Assembly (NCBI RefSeq): GCF_021789175.1
Contig: NZ_CP084560.1
Span: 2,976,001 to 3,040,000 of the forward strand
Length of the DNA stretch: 64,000 nucleotides
Direction: 5' to 3'
DNA from: Arthrobacter sp. FW306-2-2C-D06B
GTDB lineage: Bacteria > Actinomycetota > Actinomycetes > Actinomycetales > Micrococcaceae
Under the pieces are notes generated by a model. The model was not told where the DNA came from. It was given only the letters and a program-made list of their open reading frames with translations, and ran no database searches. Below are positions 32,183-39,796 of this stretch, in pieces. The translations under genes were made by a program, and so were the position numbers. How positions within the stretch are numbered: position 1 is the first letter of the stretch; the number at the start of each line of letters is the position of its first letter.

Positions 32183-34057
32183 CTACTGGAAGCTGGCCCC
32201 CACCAGACCGCGGACCGCGGCAACGAGCTTCATGGGAGCAGTCGATCCTGCCGGTGGAATGTAAATGGCTACCGACTCCGAGAAGGTCTGCACGAGGCCG
32301 ACTTTCGTGGAATCCCCGCCCGCGAGCACTGCCGCGGCTTTGTCCACGGTCAGCGTGTCGCCATCCGACTTGGGCTTGCTGGTGAAATCGAAGTTCAGCT
32401 TTCCCACCACCACGGCGCCGCCGTCGGACGTCCGGAACACTGCCGTATCCGTCGGAGAGGGCGTGTGCGTGAAGGTGAAATTGCCGTTGGTGCCGGACTT
32501 GACGGTGCTCGCCTGGTAGTCGAGGACATCGGCAATGTAGGGCGAATTGGTGCCTTCCACGAGCTTGTCCTTGAACGCCGAATCGGCCTTCGTCAAGCGA
32601 TCGCCCAGGGCTGCCATCGCCTCGGTCCCGCTGTACTGCAGCCCGGGCTTGTCTCCGGCCGGCAACTGCGCGGTTCCGCCCAAGGGAATCGCCGGGAAGG
32701 ACGTTCCCGGCTGAAGCGGGGAAGTGCTCTTCAGCTTGTAGTTTTCCCGCGGCGAGGCCTGCACGAGGGTCAGGACCTGGGGAACCACGTTGCCATCGCC
32801 CTGGGTCAGGGCGATCACTGTGCGTGGCCAGGTTCGCTGGGTGGAGATCACGCTGCCCAGCAGTTTGCTGGACCGGACGGGCATCCGCGCCTCGTGCGTG
32901 GCGACCTGGGACCGGATCTTGTAGTTCTGCGTGCGCACCTGCAGCTCCGTGCCGTCAACCCGGGGAGCGAGTTTGGAGGCATCGCGTGCGGCATCTCCGG
33001 CGGCCACTGCGCCGGCGACCTGGTCCAGGATGCGCTTGAGCTGCGCGTCCACCAAGACGGGGACGTTCTGCGCGCCGGCGGTCCCCGCGGGGCTCGGCGT
33101 CGCGGATCCGGAGGTCGGCGTCGCGGATCCGGAGGTCGGCGTCGCGGATCCGGAGGTCGGCGTCGCGGATCCGGGGCTCGGCGTCGCGGATCCGGAGGGA
33201 GAAGGAGTCTCGGCCGCTTGGGCGCCTGCCGCGGTGCCACCGACGAGGGCCGTTACAACGGCTGCAGCCACAAGCGAAATACGAAGTGCGGGACCCCCGG
33301 CTGTGCCTTTTTTGGTGTCCTCGGCAGGTGCTTCCCCGCCGATGATGTCCTTATCGGCGTCCTCGGCGGGGCCTTCGCCGTCGGCGTCCGGGTTGGTTCC
33401 GGCGGCTCCGCGGCCCCGCGGACCGTTGGGGCGGCCGCCGCGGCCCTTGGTGAACTTGCTGACGAACGGCAATGCTGCACCCGCGACGATGAGGATCGCG
33501 CCAATGACAATGAGCGGTACGGCCCACGGCATGGTGGCATCGTTGGCGAACGTGATGGAGACCGACGACGGCGCCGGCTTGGTTCCGTCGCTTGCCAGCA
33601 GGAGGGACCAATTGCCGCTCGCGGGAGGAGTAAAGGTGTAGTCCAGCTGTCCGTTGGCGTTTTCCGTTTGCACCCACAGGTCCGATCCGGCAGGCGACGG
33701 AGAACTTGCTTCGCCGTCGGCCCCGGCAACCTGAAGGGACTTGCCGTCCTCGGAGACGCCGGTGATGCTGTTGTGCGCAGTCTTGCCTACCCACGCATCG
33801 ACGTCATCCGGACGTCCGACAGCCAACACGAACTTGCCATCGCCCTTGATGCTGATTTGTCTGGGACCGCCCTTGTGGGTCAACACATCTTGGGTTATCA
33901 CGGTCAGCGGAGCAGCTTTGGAGTCGCCGGGGGCGGACGCGGTTACGGTCTCGGCCGGGGCCCAAAAGGTCAGCTGGCCAATGCCGGCCAACAGTGTCAG
34001 CAGGCCAAGCAGCACCAGCGAAACTGCAGTCTTCAATCGCACAGGAATACCAATCAT
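32183..34057 (-). CDS. Multi-pass surface protein with Ser-Ala-Thr-Pro repeat linker
   Basis: 624 residues. Hydrophobic segments at ~10-32, ~177-199 and ~258-280 suggest an outside-facing first domain, a charged cytoplasmic loop (200-257: Gly/Arg- then acidic-rich), and a large extracellular C-terminal domain (~326-624) that follows a linker of five 7-residue repeats, SGSATPT. I do not recognise a domain with certainty; the C-terminal part resembles the uncharacterised DUF8094 class. The upstream region carries GGTAAC-N6-GTTACC (34079-34096). Spacing of 36 bp to the CnoX gene suggests one operon with it. Confidence 0.82.
   Translation of the reverse strand: MIGIPVRLKTAVSLVLLGLLTLLAGIGQLTFWAPAETVTASAPGDSKAAPLTVITQDVLTHKGGPRQISIKGDGKFVLAVGRPDDVDAWVGKTAHNSITGVSEDGKSLQVAGADGEASSPSPAGSDLWVQTENANGQLDYTFTPPASGNWSLLLASDGTKPAPSSVSITFANDATMPWAVPLIVIGAILIVAGAALPFVSKFTKGRGGRPNGPRGRGAAGTNPDADGEGPAEDADKDIIGGEAPAEDTKKGTAGGPALRISLVAAAVVTALVGGTAAGAQAAETPSPSGSATPSPGSATPTSGSATPTSGSATPTSGSATPSPAGTAGAQNVPVLVDAQLKRILDQVAGAVAAGDAARDASKLAPRVDGTELQVRTQNYKIRSQVATHEARMPVRSSKLLGSVISTQRTWPRTVIALTQGDGNVVPQVLTLVQASPRENYKLKSTSPLQPGTSFPAIPLGGTAQLPAGDKPGLQYSGTEAMAALGDRLTKADSAFKDKLVEGTNSPYIADVLDYQASTVKSGTNGNFTFTHTPSPTDTAVFRTSDGGAVVVGKLNFDFTSKPKSDGDTLTVDKAAAVLAGGDSTKVGLVQTFSESVAIYIPPAGSTAPMKLVAAVRGLVGASFQ
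33091..33200. repeat. 21-bp tandem repeats inside the surface-protein gene
   Basis: About five units of GGTCGGCGTCGCGGATCCGG-type sequence (21-bp period), coding for SGSATPT repeats. Some copies vary (GGGCTCGG). Length could change by slippage without frameshift. Confidence 0.85.
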
Positions 34058-34248
34058 CAGCGGTCGTTGAACTTCAAGGGTAACGGTTTTGTTACCAAGG
34101 AGTCAGTTCGGGGTCCTTCCGAAGGGCTTCCCGCCGCATGGCTCACCCCCTAGAATTCGCCAATTCCGGCCTGCTGATAGTGTGGCGAACAACATGACAT
34201 CGGGCGCTCCTGGGGCCTGACCGCGGAACGAAAAGGCAGCTGAAGCAC

Positions 34249-35547
34249 GTGAAAGAGCGCAAGGATCCCACTCCCGCCGAACAAGAACCCGGGACCAGCC
34301 CGGATGGCTTGGCTGATGGGTCTGCCCGGGATGGCAAAGATCACGGAGAGGGACTGATGGCGTCCTTCGTGCGCCGCCTACGCCAGCCCATTCCGGGTGC
34401 CCAACCGCGGCTCCGTTTCGAAATGCCTCCCGAGCTTGATCCCGATGCGACAATCGAGCCCGCCGAGGATGAACCCGACGGTCCGCGCTTCGGTTCCCCC
34501 GGCCCGAGGATGTCCTCGCAACATCCGCTGTATGTCGGCTTCATGGGCACGGCCGGCGTCGGCGTCGCCCTCATGCTGTATTACATCGGTACCAATACCG
34601 CCCAGCTGCTGTTGTGGATCGTCACGGCCCTGTTCATCGCCTTGGGACTGGACCCCGTAGTCCGCGGGCTTGAAGACCGCAAGGTTCCGCGCCCAGCCGG
34701 GGTCGTCATCGCCGTTGGAGTCCTCGTTGCCGGAGTCGCGGCGTTTTTCGCCACCCTGATCCCCACCATCGTGGAACAGGTCTCGCAGATCGTGCGGCAG
34801 GCTCCGGACTGGATCCGGGGCTTCGTGGATTCGGACTTCTTCCGCTCCCTGGACAGCCAATTCGGCGTCCGCGACAAGATCAGCCAGGAACTCGACAAGT
34901 TCGTCAAGAACCCGGACGCCATGGGCGGTATCTTCGGCGGCGTCGTCGGTTTCGGATCCACGGTAGCCAACGGCGTCTTCGGGACGCTGATCGTCTTGGT
35001 CCTCAGCCTCTACTTCCTCGGCGCCCTGCCCGCCATGAAGAGATGGGGATATCGGCTCGCGCCACGCTCACGCAGGCCCCGGGTGGAGGCGCTGTCCGAA
35101 GAAATCACACGCTCGGTGGGCAACTACGTGATCGGCCAGGTTTGCGTGGCCTTGCTTAACGCTTTGTTCGCCTTCATCGTCATGAGCATCCTCGGCATTC
35201 CGTTCAGCGTTCTGCTGGCCTTCGTGGTTGCCCTGCTTGCGTTCATCCCCTTGGTGGGCGGCATGATTGCCGCCGTGGTGGTCATCCTGGTAGCCCTGAC
35301 CGCCGGCTGGCAGACCGCCGTGGTCTACGCCATCTGCTACTTCGCCTACCTACAGTTCGAGGCCTACTTCATCTCCCCGCGCATCATGCAGAAGGCCGTC
35401 GCCGTCCCCGGTGCTGTTGCCGTGATTTCGGTGATCGCGGGCGGCAGCCTACTGGGCGTGCTCGGCGCCTTGATCGCCATCCCGACGGCGGCAGCCATCA
35501 TGCTGCTGCTCAAGGAAGTCTTCATCGCCCGGCAGGACCGCCACTAG
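34249..35547 (+). CDS. AI-2E family transporter
   Basis: 432 residues, GTG start. The first ~100 residues are hydrophilic, then about 8 helices in the AI-2E/YdiK/TqsA layout: a central amphipathic hairpin (FFATLIPTIVEQVSQIVRQAPDWIRGFVDSDFFRSL) and a C-terminal block IPFSVLLAFVVALLAFIPLVGGMIAAVVV, PLVGG being the family signature. No evidence for autoinducer-2 transport here; family members include Na+/H+ antiporter-like and permease proteins. Divergent from the surface-protein gene over 191 bp. Confidence 0.9.
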   Translation: MKERKDPTPAEQEPGTSPDGLADGSARDGKDHGEGLMASFVRRLRQPIPGAQPRLRFEMPPELDPDATIEPAEDEPDGPRFGSPGPRMSSQHPLYVGFMGTAGVGVALMLYYIGTNTAQLLLWIVTALFIALGLDPVVRGLEDRKVPRPAGVVIAVGVLVAGVAAFFATLIPTIVEQVSQIVRQAPDWIRGFVDSDFFRSLDSQFGVRDKISQELDKFVKNPDAMGGIFGGVVGFGSTVANGVFGTLIVLVLSLYFLGALPAMKRWGYRLAPRSRRPRVEALSEEITRSVGNYVIGQVCVALLNALFAFIVMSILGIPFSVLLAFVVALLAFIPLVGGMIAAVVVILVALTAGWQTAVVYAICYFAYLQFEAYFISPRIMQKAVAVPGAVAVISVIAGGSLLGVLGALIAIPTAAAIMLLLKEVFIARQDRH

Positions 35548-35572
35548 GCCGTGACCATTTAGACGGGGGCCA

Positions 35573-36367
35573 TTAGGCCGTGGCTACTGGACCTGTCCAG
35601 TGGCGCGGCAGGCCGTCCGGTCCTGCACCGGCTTCCGTCACGTCGTCCACGATCTCATCCAAGACCCGGGCGGCGTACTTCTCACCGACCCACAGGTGCT
35701 TCGCGCCGTCGATCCCCAAGACCCGGGCCTGGGGCACCAAACTGAATCGTTCGGCGGCCTCGGCGGGCTGAAGATAGTCGTCGTGTTCAGGAACCAGGAC
35801 CGTCAGCGGCTTTCCTGAAGCAGCCCATTCCTTCAAGTGCACGTCTGTGGCCCGGTGCAGCGGCGGAGACAGCAGGATGGCGCCCTCCACTTGGGCAGCC
35901 ACCGGCTCCACGGCACCGTACATCAAGGCCAGCTCGGTGCCGAAAGACCAGCCCACCAGCCAGCGGTTCGGAAGCCCGCGTTCCACCGCGAAGCGGACAG
36001 CGGCCTCGACGTCGTACCGCTCACCGATTCCTTCGTCGAAGTGCCCCTGGCTGGTGCCCCGGGGCGAATGCGTTCCCCGCGTGTTGAAGCGCAGGACCGC
36101 GACGCCGGCCAGCGCCGGAAGCCGATAGGACGCCTTCCGGTAGACGTGCGAATCCATGAACCCGCCGTGCGTAGGCAGGGGGTGCAGCGTAATAAGGGTC
36201 GCCGAGATCTCGCCCGATTCCGGCAGCGCCAGCTCACCCACCAGCAACTTGCCGTCTTCGGTGCGGAACTCCACGTTTTCGCGGTGCGCCGGCAAAACCG
36301 TGGATGCCCTGATGTCCGTGGCAGACTCCGGCTGGCTGAAAACGAGGGAAGCGGGATCGAAACTCAT
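35573..36367 (-). CDS. Alpha/beta hydrolase
   Basis: 264 residues. LVGWSFGTELALMYGA carries the nucleophile Ser (GWSFG), a later VPEHDDYLQPAEAAE the acid, and DGAKHLW a His near the C-terminus. TLHPLPTHGGFMDSHVYRKASYRLPALAGVAVLRFNTRGTHS matches alpha/beta hydrolases of the short-chain peptidase or acyl-transfer type with an oxyanion HP motif. Substrate unknown. Convergent with the AI-2E gene (25 bp between stops, containing a short direct repeat AGGCCGTG). Confidence 0.88.
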   Translation of the reverse strand: MSFDPASLVFSQPESATDIRASTVLPAHRENVEFRTEDGKLLVGELALPESGEISATLITLHPLPTHGGFMDSHVYRKASYRLPALAGVAVLRFNTRGTHSPRGTSQGHFDEGIGERYDVEAAVRFAVERGLPNRWLVGWSFGTELALMYGAVEPVAAQVEGAILLSPPLHRATDVHLKEWAASGKPLTVLVPEHDDYLQPAEAAERFSLVPQARVLGIDGAKHLWVGEKYAARVLDEIVDDVTEAGAGPDGLPRHWTGPVATA

Positions 36368-36721
36368 GTTTCCAAGCTTAAGTGCTCGGCGGCGGCCGCG
36401 TCGTCGTCGTGGTTTCCCCGCTTTTGGCCGCTACCGCAGCCCGGACTCCCGTCTTTCCGGGTATTCAGAACGGCACCCCGGCCAAAGGTGGGGAGATTCA
36501 GCGGGCCGTCTCAATCTACGAGGAGAGATCATCGCCACCCCCCAGCACACTCGCACCAGGAATTCCTCGGCCGCGTGCTGTGGTTCCTCTCGGGGCCCAA
36601 ACGGGCCATCGCTGCGCAAACGGGCTGGTGACACCAGGATCCCGGCGTCACCAGCCCGTTTGCGTGTCAGGGACCCGATTGGGTGTCCAGCAGAGGTCCG
36701 ACGGCTGGCCGTCTCAAGTGC
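36368..36721. other. 354-bp region without a recognised gene
   Basis: Lies between the hydrolase start and the zinc-protein stop. It contains a perfect inverted repeat (36615-36664). A GTG-started 18-codon frame (36575-36631, ending AAQTGW) has its stop inside the left arm. No frame here shows a recognisable protein; the nominal long frames are arginine/proline-rich and implausible. Confidence 0.6.
36615..36664. repeat. Perfect 18-bp inverted repeat
   Basis: CGCAAACGGGCTGGTGAC (36615-36632) is mirrored exactly at 36647-36664 with a 14-base loop. Without a T run; it could terminate the zinc-protein transcript or be a mobile intergenic repeat. Confidence 0.8.
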
Positions 36722-37054
36722 TCAGCGGTACCTGTACGTCCGGCCCGTCCAGCAGTTGTTGTGCCAGTGGCGCCGTTCCGCCAAGCCTGCGGCATCGCCG
36801 AAGAGGTGCGTCTCGGACCACACCACCAAATGGGCAATTCCGGGCACGATGGCCATCGAACAACCGGGACATATATAGGTCTTCTCGGCATTCCGTGCGG
36901 TCATGGTCCGGACCATCCAGTCGCCGTCGGGGGCACTTTCCCTGCGGGCAATGCCCGAACGGGCGCGTTCCAGGTCCAGTTCCGGCGACTCGCCTGTCCG
37001 TTTCCAGCTTGCCTTGGCTGATTCGGTGCGTCGGGGGCGGTTGGAGCGGGGCAT
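36722..37054 (-). CDS. Small zinc-binding protein divergent from nucS
   Basis: 110 residues from ATG 37054 with GGAG upstream. After a basic N-terminus ([20 protein letters not shown]), the core [47 protein letters not shown] carries CPGC, then H and HxxxC spacing like a degenerate HNH or zinc-finger fold. I recall similar 90-110 residue proteins next to nucS in streptomycetes, annotated loosely as ATP/GTP-binding. Function unknown; co-location with nucS suggests a nucleic-acid role, which is inference. Confidence 0.82.
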   Translation of the reverse strand: MPRSNRPRRTESAKASWKRTGESPELDLERARSGIARRESAPDGDWMVRTMTARNAEKTYICPGCSMAIVPGIAHLVVWSETHLFGDAAGLAERRHWHNNCWTGRTYRYR

Positions 37055-37123
37055 GACTCCATTCTGCCCCAGTCGCCAATGGCGCGCGGCAGAGGAAGCG
37101 GCAGAGGAAGTAAAGTGGAGCGG

Positions 37124-37819
37124 GTGCGACTCGTCATAGCCCGTTGTTCCGTAGATTACGTTGGCCGCCTCAAGGCCCACCTCCCGCTTGCCACCCGGCT
37201 TTTGCTCGTCAAGTCCGATGGTTCCGTGCTGGTCCATTCCGACGGCGGCTCCTACAAGCCACTCAACTGGATGAGCCCGCCCGCTACCTTGCGGGTGACC
37301 ACACCGGAGGAAACCGAGGTCGAAGAAGGCGTGGTGGAGCACTGGACGGTGCAGTCGGCCAAGACCGATGACCGGCTCATCATCAACATCTACGAGCAAC
37401 TCCACGACACGTCCCACGACCTCGGAACGGACCCCGGGCTCATCAAGGACGGCGTCGAAGCCGATCTGCAGCGACTGCTCGCCGAGCAGATCGAAACCCT
37501 TGGAGAAGGCTATTCGCTCATCCGGCGCGAGTACTTCACTGCCATCGGTCCGGTGGACATCCTCGCCCGCGACGGCGACGGCAGGACAGTCGCCGTGGAA
37601 CTCAAACGGCGCGGCGACATCGACGGCGTCGAGCAGCTCACGCGCTACCTCGAACTACTCAACCGCGATCCACTCCTGGCGCCGGTGCGGGGCATTTTCG
37701 CCGCCCAGCAGATCAAGCCGCAGGCGAAGGTCCTTGCCAACGACCGCGGAATCGACTGCATCACCCTGGACTATGACGCGATGCGCGGCGTAGACGACAG
37801 CGAGTCGCGCCTGTTCTAG
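37124..37819 (+). CDS. nucS: Mismatch-specific endonuclease NucS (EndoMS)
   Basis: 231 residues from the GTG reading [21 protein letters not shown]; a GTG three codons earlier (37115) has a better-spaced AGGAAG and is a possible alternative. The C-terminal nuclease domain has [32 protein letters not shown] (D-x-n-E-x-K catalytic arrangement) and [21 protein letters not shown]. NucS performs the MutS/MutL-independent mismatch repair of actinobacteria, acting with the beta clamp through the C-terminal tail (SESRLF). Divergent from the zinc protein, 69 bp between starts. Confidence 0.96.
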   Translation: MRLVIARCSVDYVGRLKAHLPLATRLLLVKSDGSVLVHSDGGSYKPLNWMSPPATLRVTTPEETEVEEGVVEHWTVQSAKTDDRLIINIYEQLHDTSHDLGTDPGLIKDGVEADLQRLLAEQIETLGEGYSLIRREYFTAIGPVDILARDGDGRTVAVELKRRGDIDGVEQLTRYLELLNRDPLLAPVRGIFAAQQIKPQAKVLANDRGIDCITLDYDAMRGVDDSESRLF

Positions 37820-37883
37820 CGGCACTTGCCGTCATCCCGGGTAAACCGGGTCAGGCGCGGGCCCCGGCAACTAGAATCAAAAC

Positions 37884-39131
37884 ATGACTGTCCCAGACCG
37901 GCCTGTATCTTCTTCTGCGCCTGTGCGCCACCTGATTACCGGAACCATCGTCAGCGACGGTGCGGTGATCGAGGACGGCTTGGTCGCGGTGGAGGACGAC
38001 CGCATCGCCTTCGCCGGGCCGGCCGCCGAATTCCACGAAGCAGCCTTCGAAGGGTTCGAGGAAACGCCCCGGACCGATTTTCCTGCTGAGCGGTACATCG
38101 TTCCCGGATTCGTGGATGTGCACTGCCACGGCGGCAACGGAGGCGACTTCCCCGGAGCCGATGAATCCTCGGCGCGCAAAGCCATCGATTTCCTGCACCG
38201 CTCCGGAACCACCACCCTCCTCGCCAGCATGGTCACGGCGCCCAAGGAAGACCTGCTCCGCGGCATCGAGCTGTTCGTACGTTTGGCCGATGAAGGACTC
38301 GTCGCGGGAATCCATCTGGAGGGGCCTTTCCTCTCCCATGCCCGCTGCGGTGCGCAGAACCCGGCTTATCTGCTGGAGCCGGACCTGGACCTCATGACCG
38401 AGCTCGTCGAAGCCGCTGCCGGCAAGCTGGCCACCATGACCTACGCCCCCGAGCTTCCCGGAGCCGCTGCACTCGTGGACCTGATGACGTTCCACGGAGT
38501 GACGCCGTCTCTCGGTCACACCGATTGCGACGACGCGACGGCGGCCGCCTCCCTCACTGCGGCGCGGGAGGGCTTGGAATCCGCTGGTTTCGACGGCGTC
38601 AGCTCATTGCCGACTGTCACGCACTTATTCAACGGCATGCCTCCCATGCACCACCGCTCCCCCGGGCCCGTGGCGGCCTCCCTTCGCACGGCCCAGGAGG
38701 GCAAGGCCGTGGTGGAACTGATAGCGGACGGCACCCACCTTGACCCGAGCACCGTCGTCACCGTTTTTCAGCTGGTAGGCGCTCCAAACGTCGTCCTCGT
38801 GACCGATTCAATGGCGGCGGCGGGACTCTCCGACGGAAACTACATGCTGGGCCCTTCGCCAGTGACCGTGACGGACGGCGTTGCCACGTTGGATGCCACG
38901 GGATCCATCGCCGGCGGCACTGCCACCATGCTCGACGTCGTCAGGCGCACCGTTGCTGCCGGCGTCGGGCTCGCCGACGCCGTTGCCTCGGCAACGGCGG
39001 TTCCCGCCGCGGTCCTGGGGCTCTCCGATGAACTCGGCGGCCTTCGCCGGGGCCTGAGGGCCGATCTCGTCGTCGTGGACAAGGAGCTACAACTCGCGGG
39101 TGTATTGCGCAATGGTGATTGGCTGGCTTAG
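37884..39131 (+). CDS. nagA: N-acetylglucosamine-6-phosphate deacetylase
   Basis: 415 residues. FVDVHCHGGNGGDF (metal His-x-His), GIHLEGPFL, and TDSMAAAG with the catalytic Asp, plus PTVTHLFNGMPPMHHR and GHTDCDDATA: the complete NagA set. Converts GlcNAc-6-P to GlcN-6-P and acetate in aminosugar catabolism and peptidoglycan recycling. Lies 64 bp after nucS on the same strand. Its partner nagB is 10 kb upstream on the other strand, so the two are not an operon. Confidence 0.94.
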   Translation: MTVPDRPVSSSAPVRHLITGTIVSDGAVIEDGLVAVEDDRIAFAGPAAEFHEAAFEGFEETPRTDFPAERYIVPGFVDVHCHGGNGGDFPGADESSARKAIDFLHRSGTTTLLASMVTAPKEDLLRGIELFVRLADEGLVAGIHLEGPFLSHARCGAQNPAYLLEPDLDLMTELVEAAAGKLATMTYAPELPGAAALVDLMTFHGVTPSLGHTDCDDATAAASLTAAREGLESAGFDGVSSLPTVTHLFNGMPPMHHRSPGPVAASLRTAQEGKAVVELIADGTHLDPSTVVTVFQLVGAPNVVLVTDSMAAAGLSDGNYMLGPSPVTVTDGVATLDATGSIAGGTATMLDVVRRTVAAGVGLADAVASATAVPAAVLGLSDELGGLRRGLRADLVVVDKELQLAGVLRNGDWLA

Positions 39132-39451
39132 GGGGTCGGCCGGCTTTCGCCGAATTTGCGGGCTCCCAATGCCGCCTACAGTGGCGGGAGCGCTTTCTTC
39201 CGTTACCTTCTTTTTACTTAAAATTTCTCGGAATTCCCCAGCAGACCGTTGACCTCCAGTTTCCGCCATGAAAGTGTTGTAGCAGTCTTTGTGTAGGTGT
39301 GATTCATGCTCGCAAGACGTGTTGCGAGCGTGAAGCTCCTGCGAAGCCAACCAAGCCTTGCTTGGACGGAAAACCAGGTCTTCTCGCGGAGTAACCAAGG
39401 CCGGCACGCGGTGTGCCGGACTTAAGAGTTCCACAATGAGGAGAAACAAAA
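39132..39451 (+). promoter_or_regulatory. 320-bp region with structured cold-shock leader
   Basis: Holds the promoter and 5' leader of the csp gene. A TTGACC (39250-39255) could be the -35. Downstream are three short stems: GCTCGCAA/TTGCGAGC (39308-39315, 39322-39329), CCAAG/CTTGG (about 39350-39364), and CCGGCAC/GTGCCGG (39401-39407, 39413-39419). A long structured leader is characteristic of cspA mRNAs. Nearby AT-rich TTTTTACTTAAAATT (near 39216) is unexplained. Confidence 0.65.
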
Positions 39452-39655
39452 ATGGCACTGGGCACCGTCAAGTGGTTCAACGCTGAAAAGGGCTTCGGCT
39501 TCATTACCCCGGACGACGCTGAAGGCGACGTCTTTGTCCACTACTCCGAGATCCAGACCGGCGGATTCCGCACCCTCGACGAGAACCAGCGTGTTCAGTT
39601 CGAGATCGGTCAGGGCGCAAAGGGCCCGCAGGCCACCGGCGTCACCGCCGTCTAG
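39452..39655 (+). CDS. cspA: Cold-shock protein, CspA family
   Basis: 67 residues: [22 protein letters not shown] with RNP1 KGFGFI and RNP2 VFVHY (usually VFVHF), [18 protein letters not shown] single OB-fold RNA/ssDNA chaperone of standard length. Preceded by GAGGAGAAA, a strong ribosome binding site, and followed by a good terminator. Not adjacent to any other cold-shock gene in the window. Confidence 0.96.
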   Translation: MALGTVKWFNAEKGFGFITPDDAEGDVFVHYSEIQTGGFRTLDENQRVQFEIGQGAKGPQATGVTAV

Positions 39656-39690
39656 TTTGACCGCTTGAATTCTGCTTTGCAGATTCAGGG

Positions 39691-39723
39691 AAGGGGTTCC
39701 GCGCAGGCCGCGGGACCCCTTTT
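39691..39723 (+). terminator. Rho-independent terminator after csp
   Basis: AAGGGGTTCCGCG (39691-39703) pairs with CGCGGGACCCCTT (39709-39721), one mismatch, followed by a short T run (39720-39723). Confidence 0.88.
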
Positions 39724-39728
39724 CCGTT

Positions 39729-39794
39729 CCCAACTGACTCGCATTTGTTGTCGTTATGGCGCGTCAAAACGACAACAACTGCGAGCTAGTTGGG
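39729..39794. repeat. Imperfect 27-bp inverted repeat at csp/MprF junction
   Basis: The left arm (39729-39755) and right arm (39768-39794), CCCAACT..CTCGCA.TTGTTGTCGTT on each strand, match at 24 of 27 positions around a 12-bp centre. It sits between convergent genes and ends two bases before the stop of the aminoacyltransferase gene. Lacks a T run. Confidence 0.8.
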
Positions 39795-39796
39795 TT

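Noticed and set aside
33091-33200. CRISPR-like regular repeats
   Set aside because: Units are 21 bp head to tail without spacers and are in frame with a Ser/Ala/Thr/Pro linker.
31589-34153. Long plus-strand frame of 854 codons opposite the surface-protein and CnoX genes
   Set aside because: Translation is His/Arg/Gly-rich without domain character and runs antisense to two well-supported genes; such frames are normal shadows in high-GC DNA.
36575-36631. 18-codon GTG frame (ends AAQTGW) as a Trp leader peptide
   Set aside because: No trp or aromatic biosynthesis gene follows on this strand and only two Trp codons occur; kept only as part of the palindrome finding.
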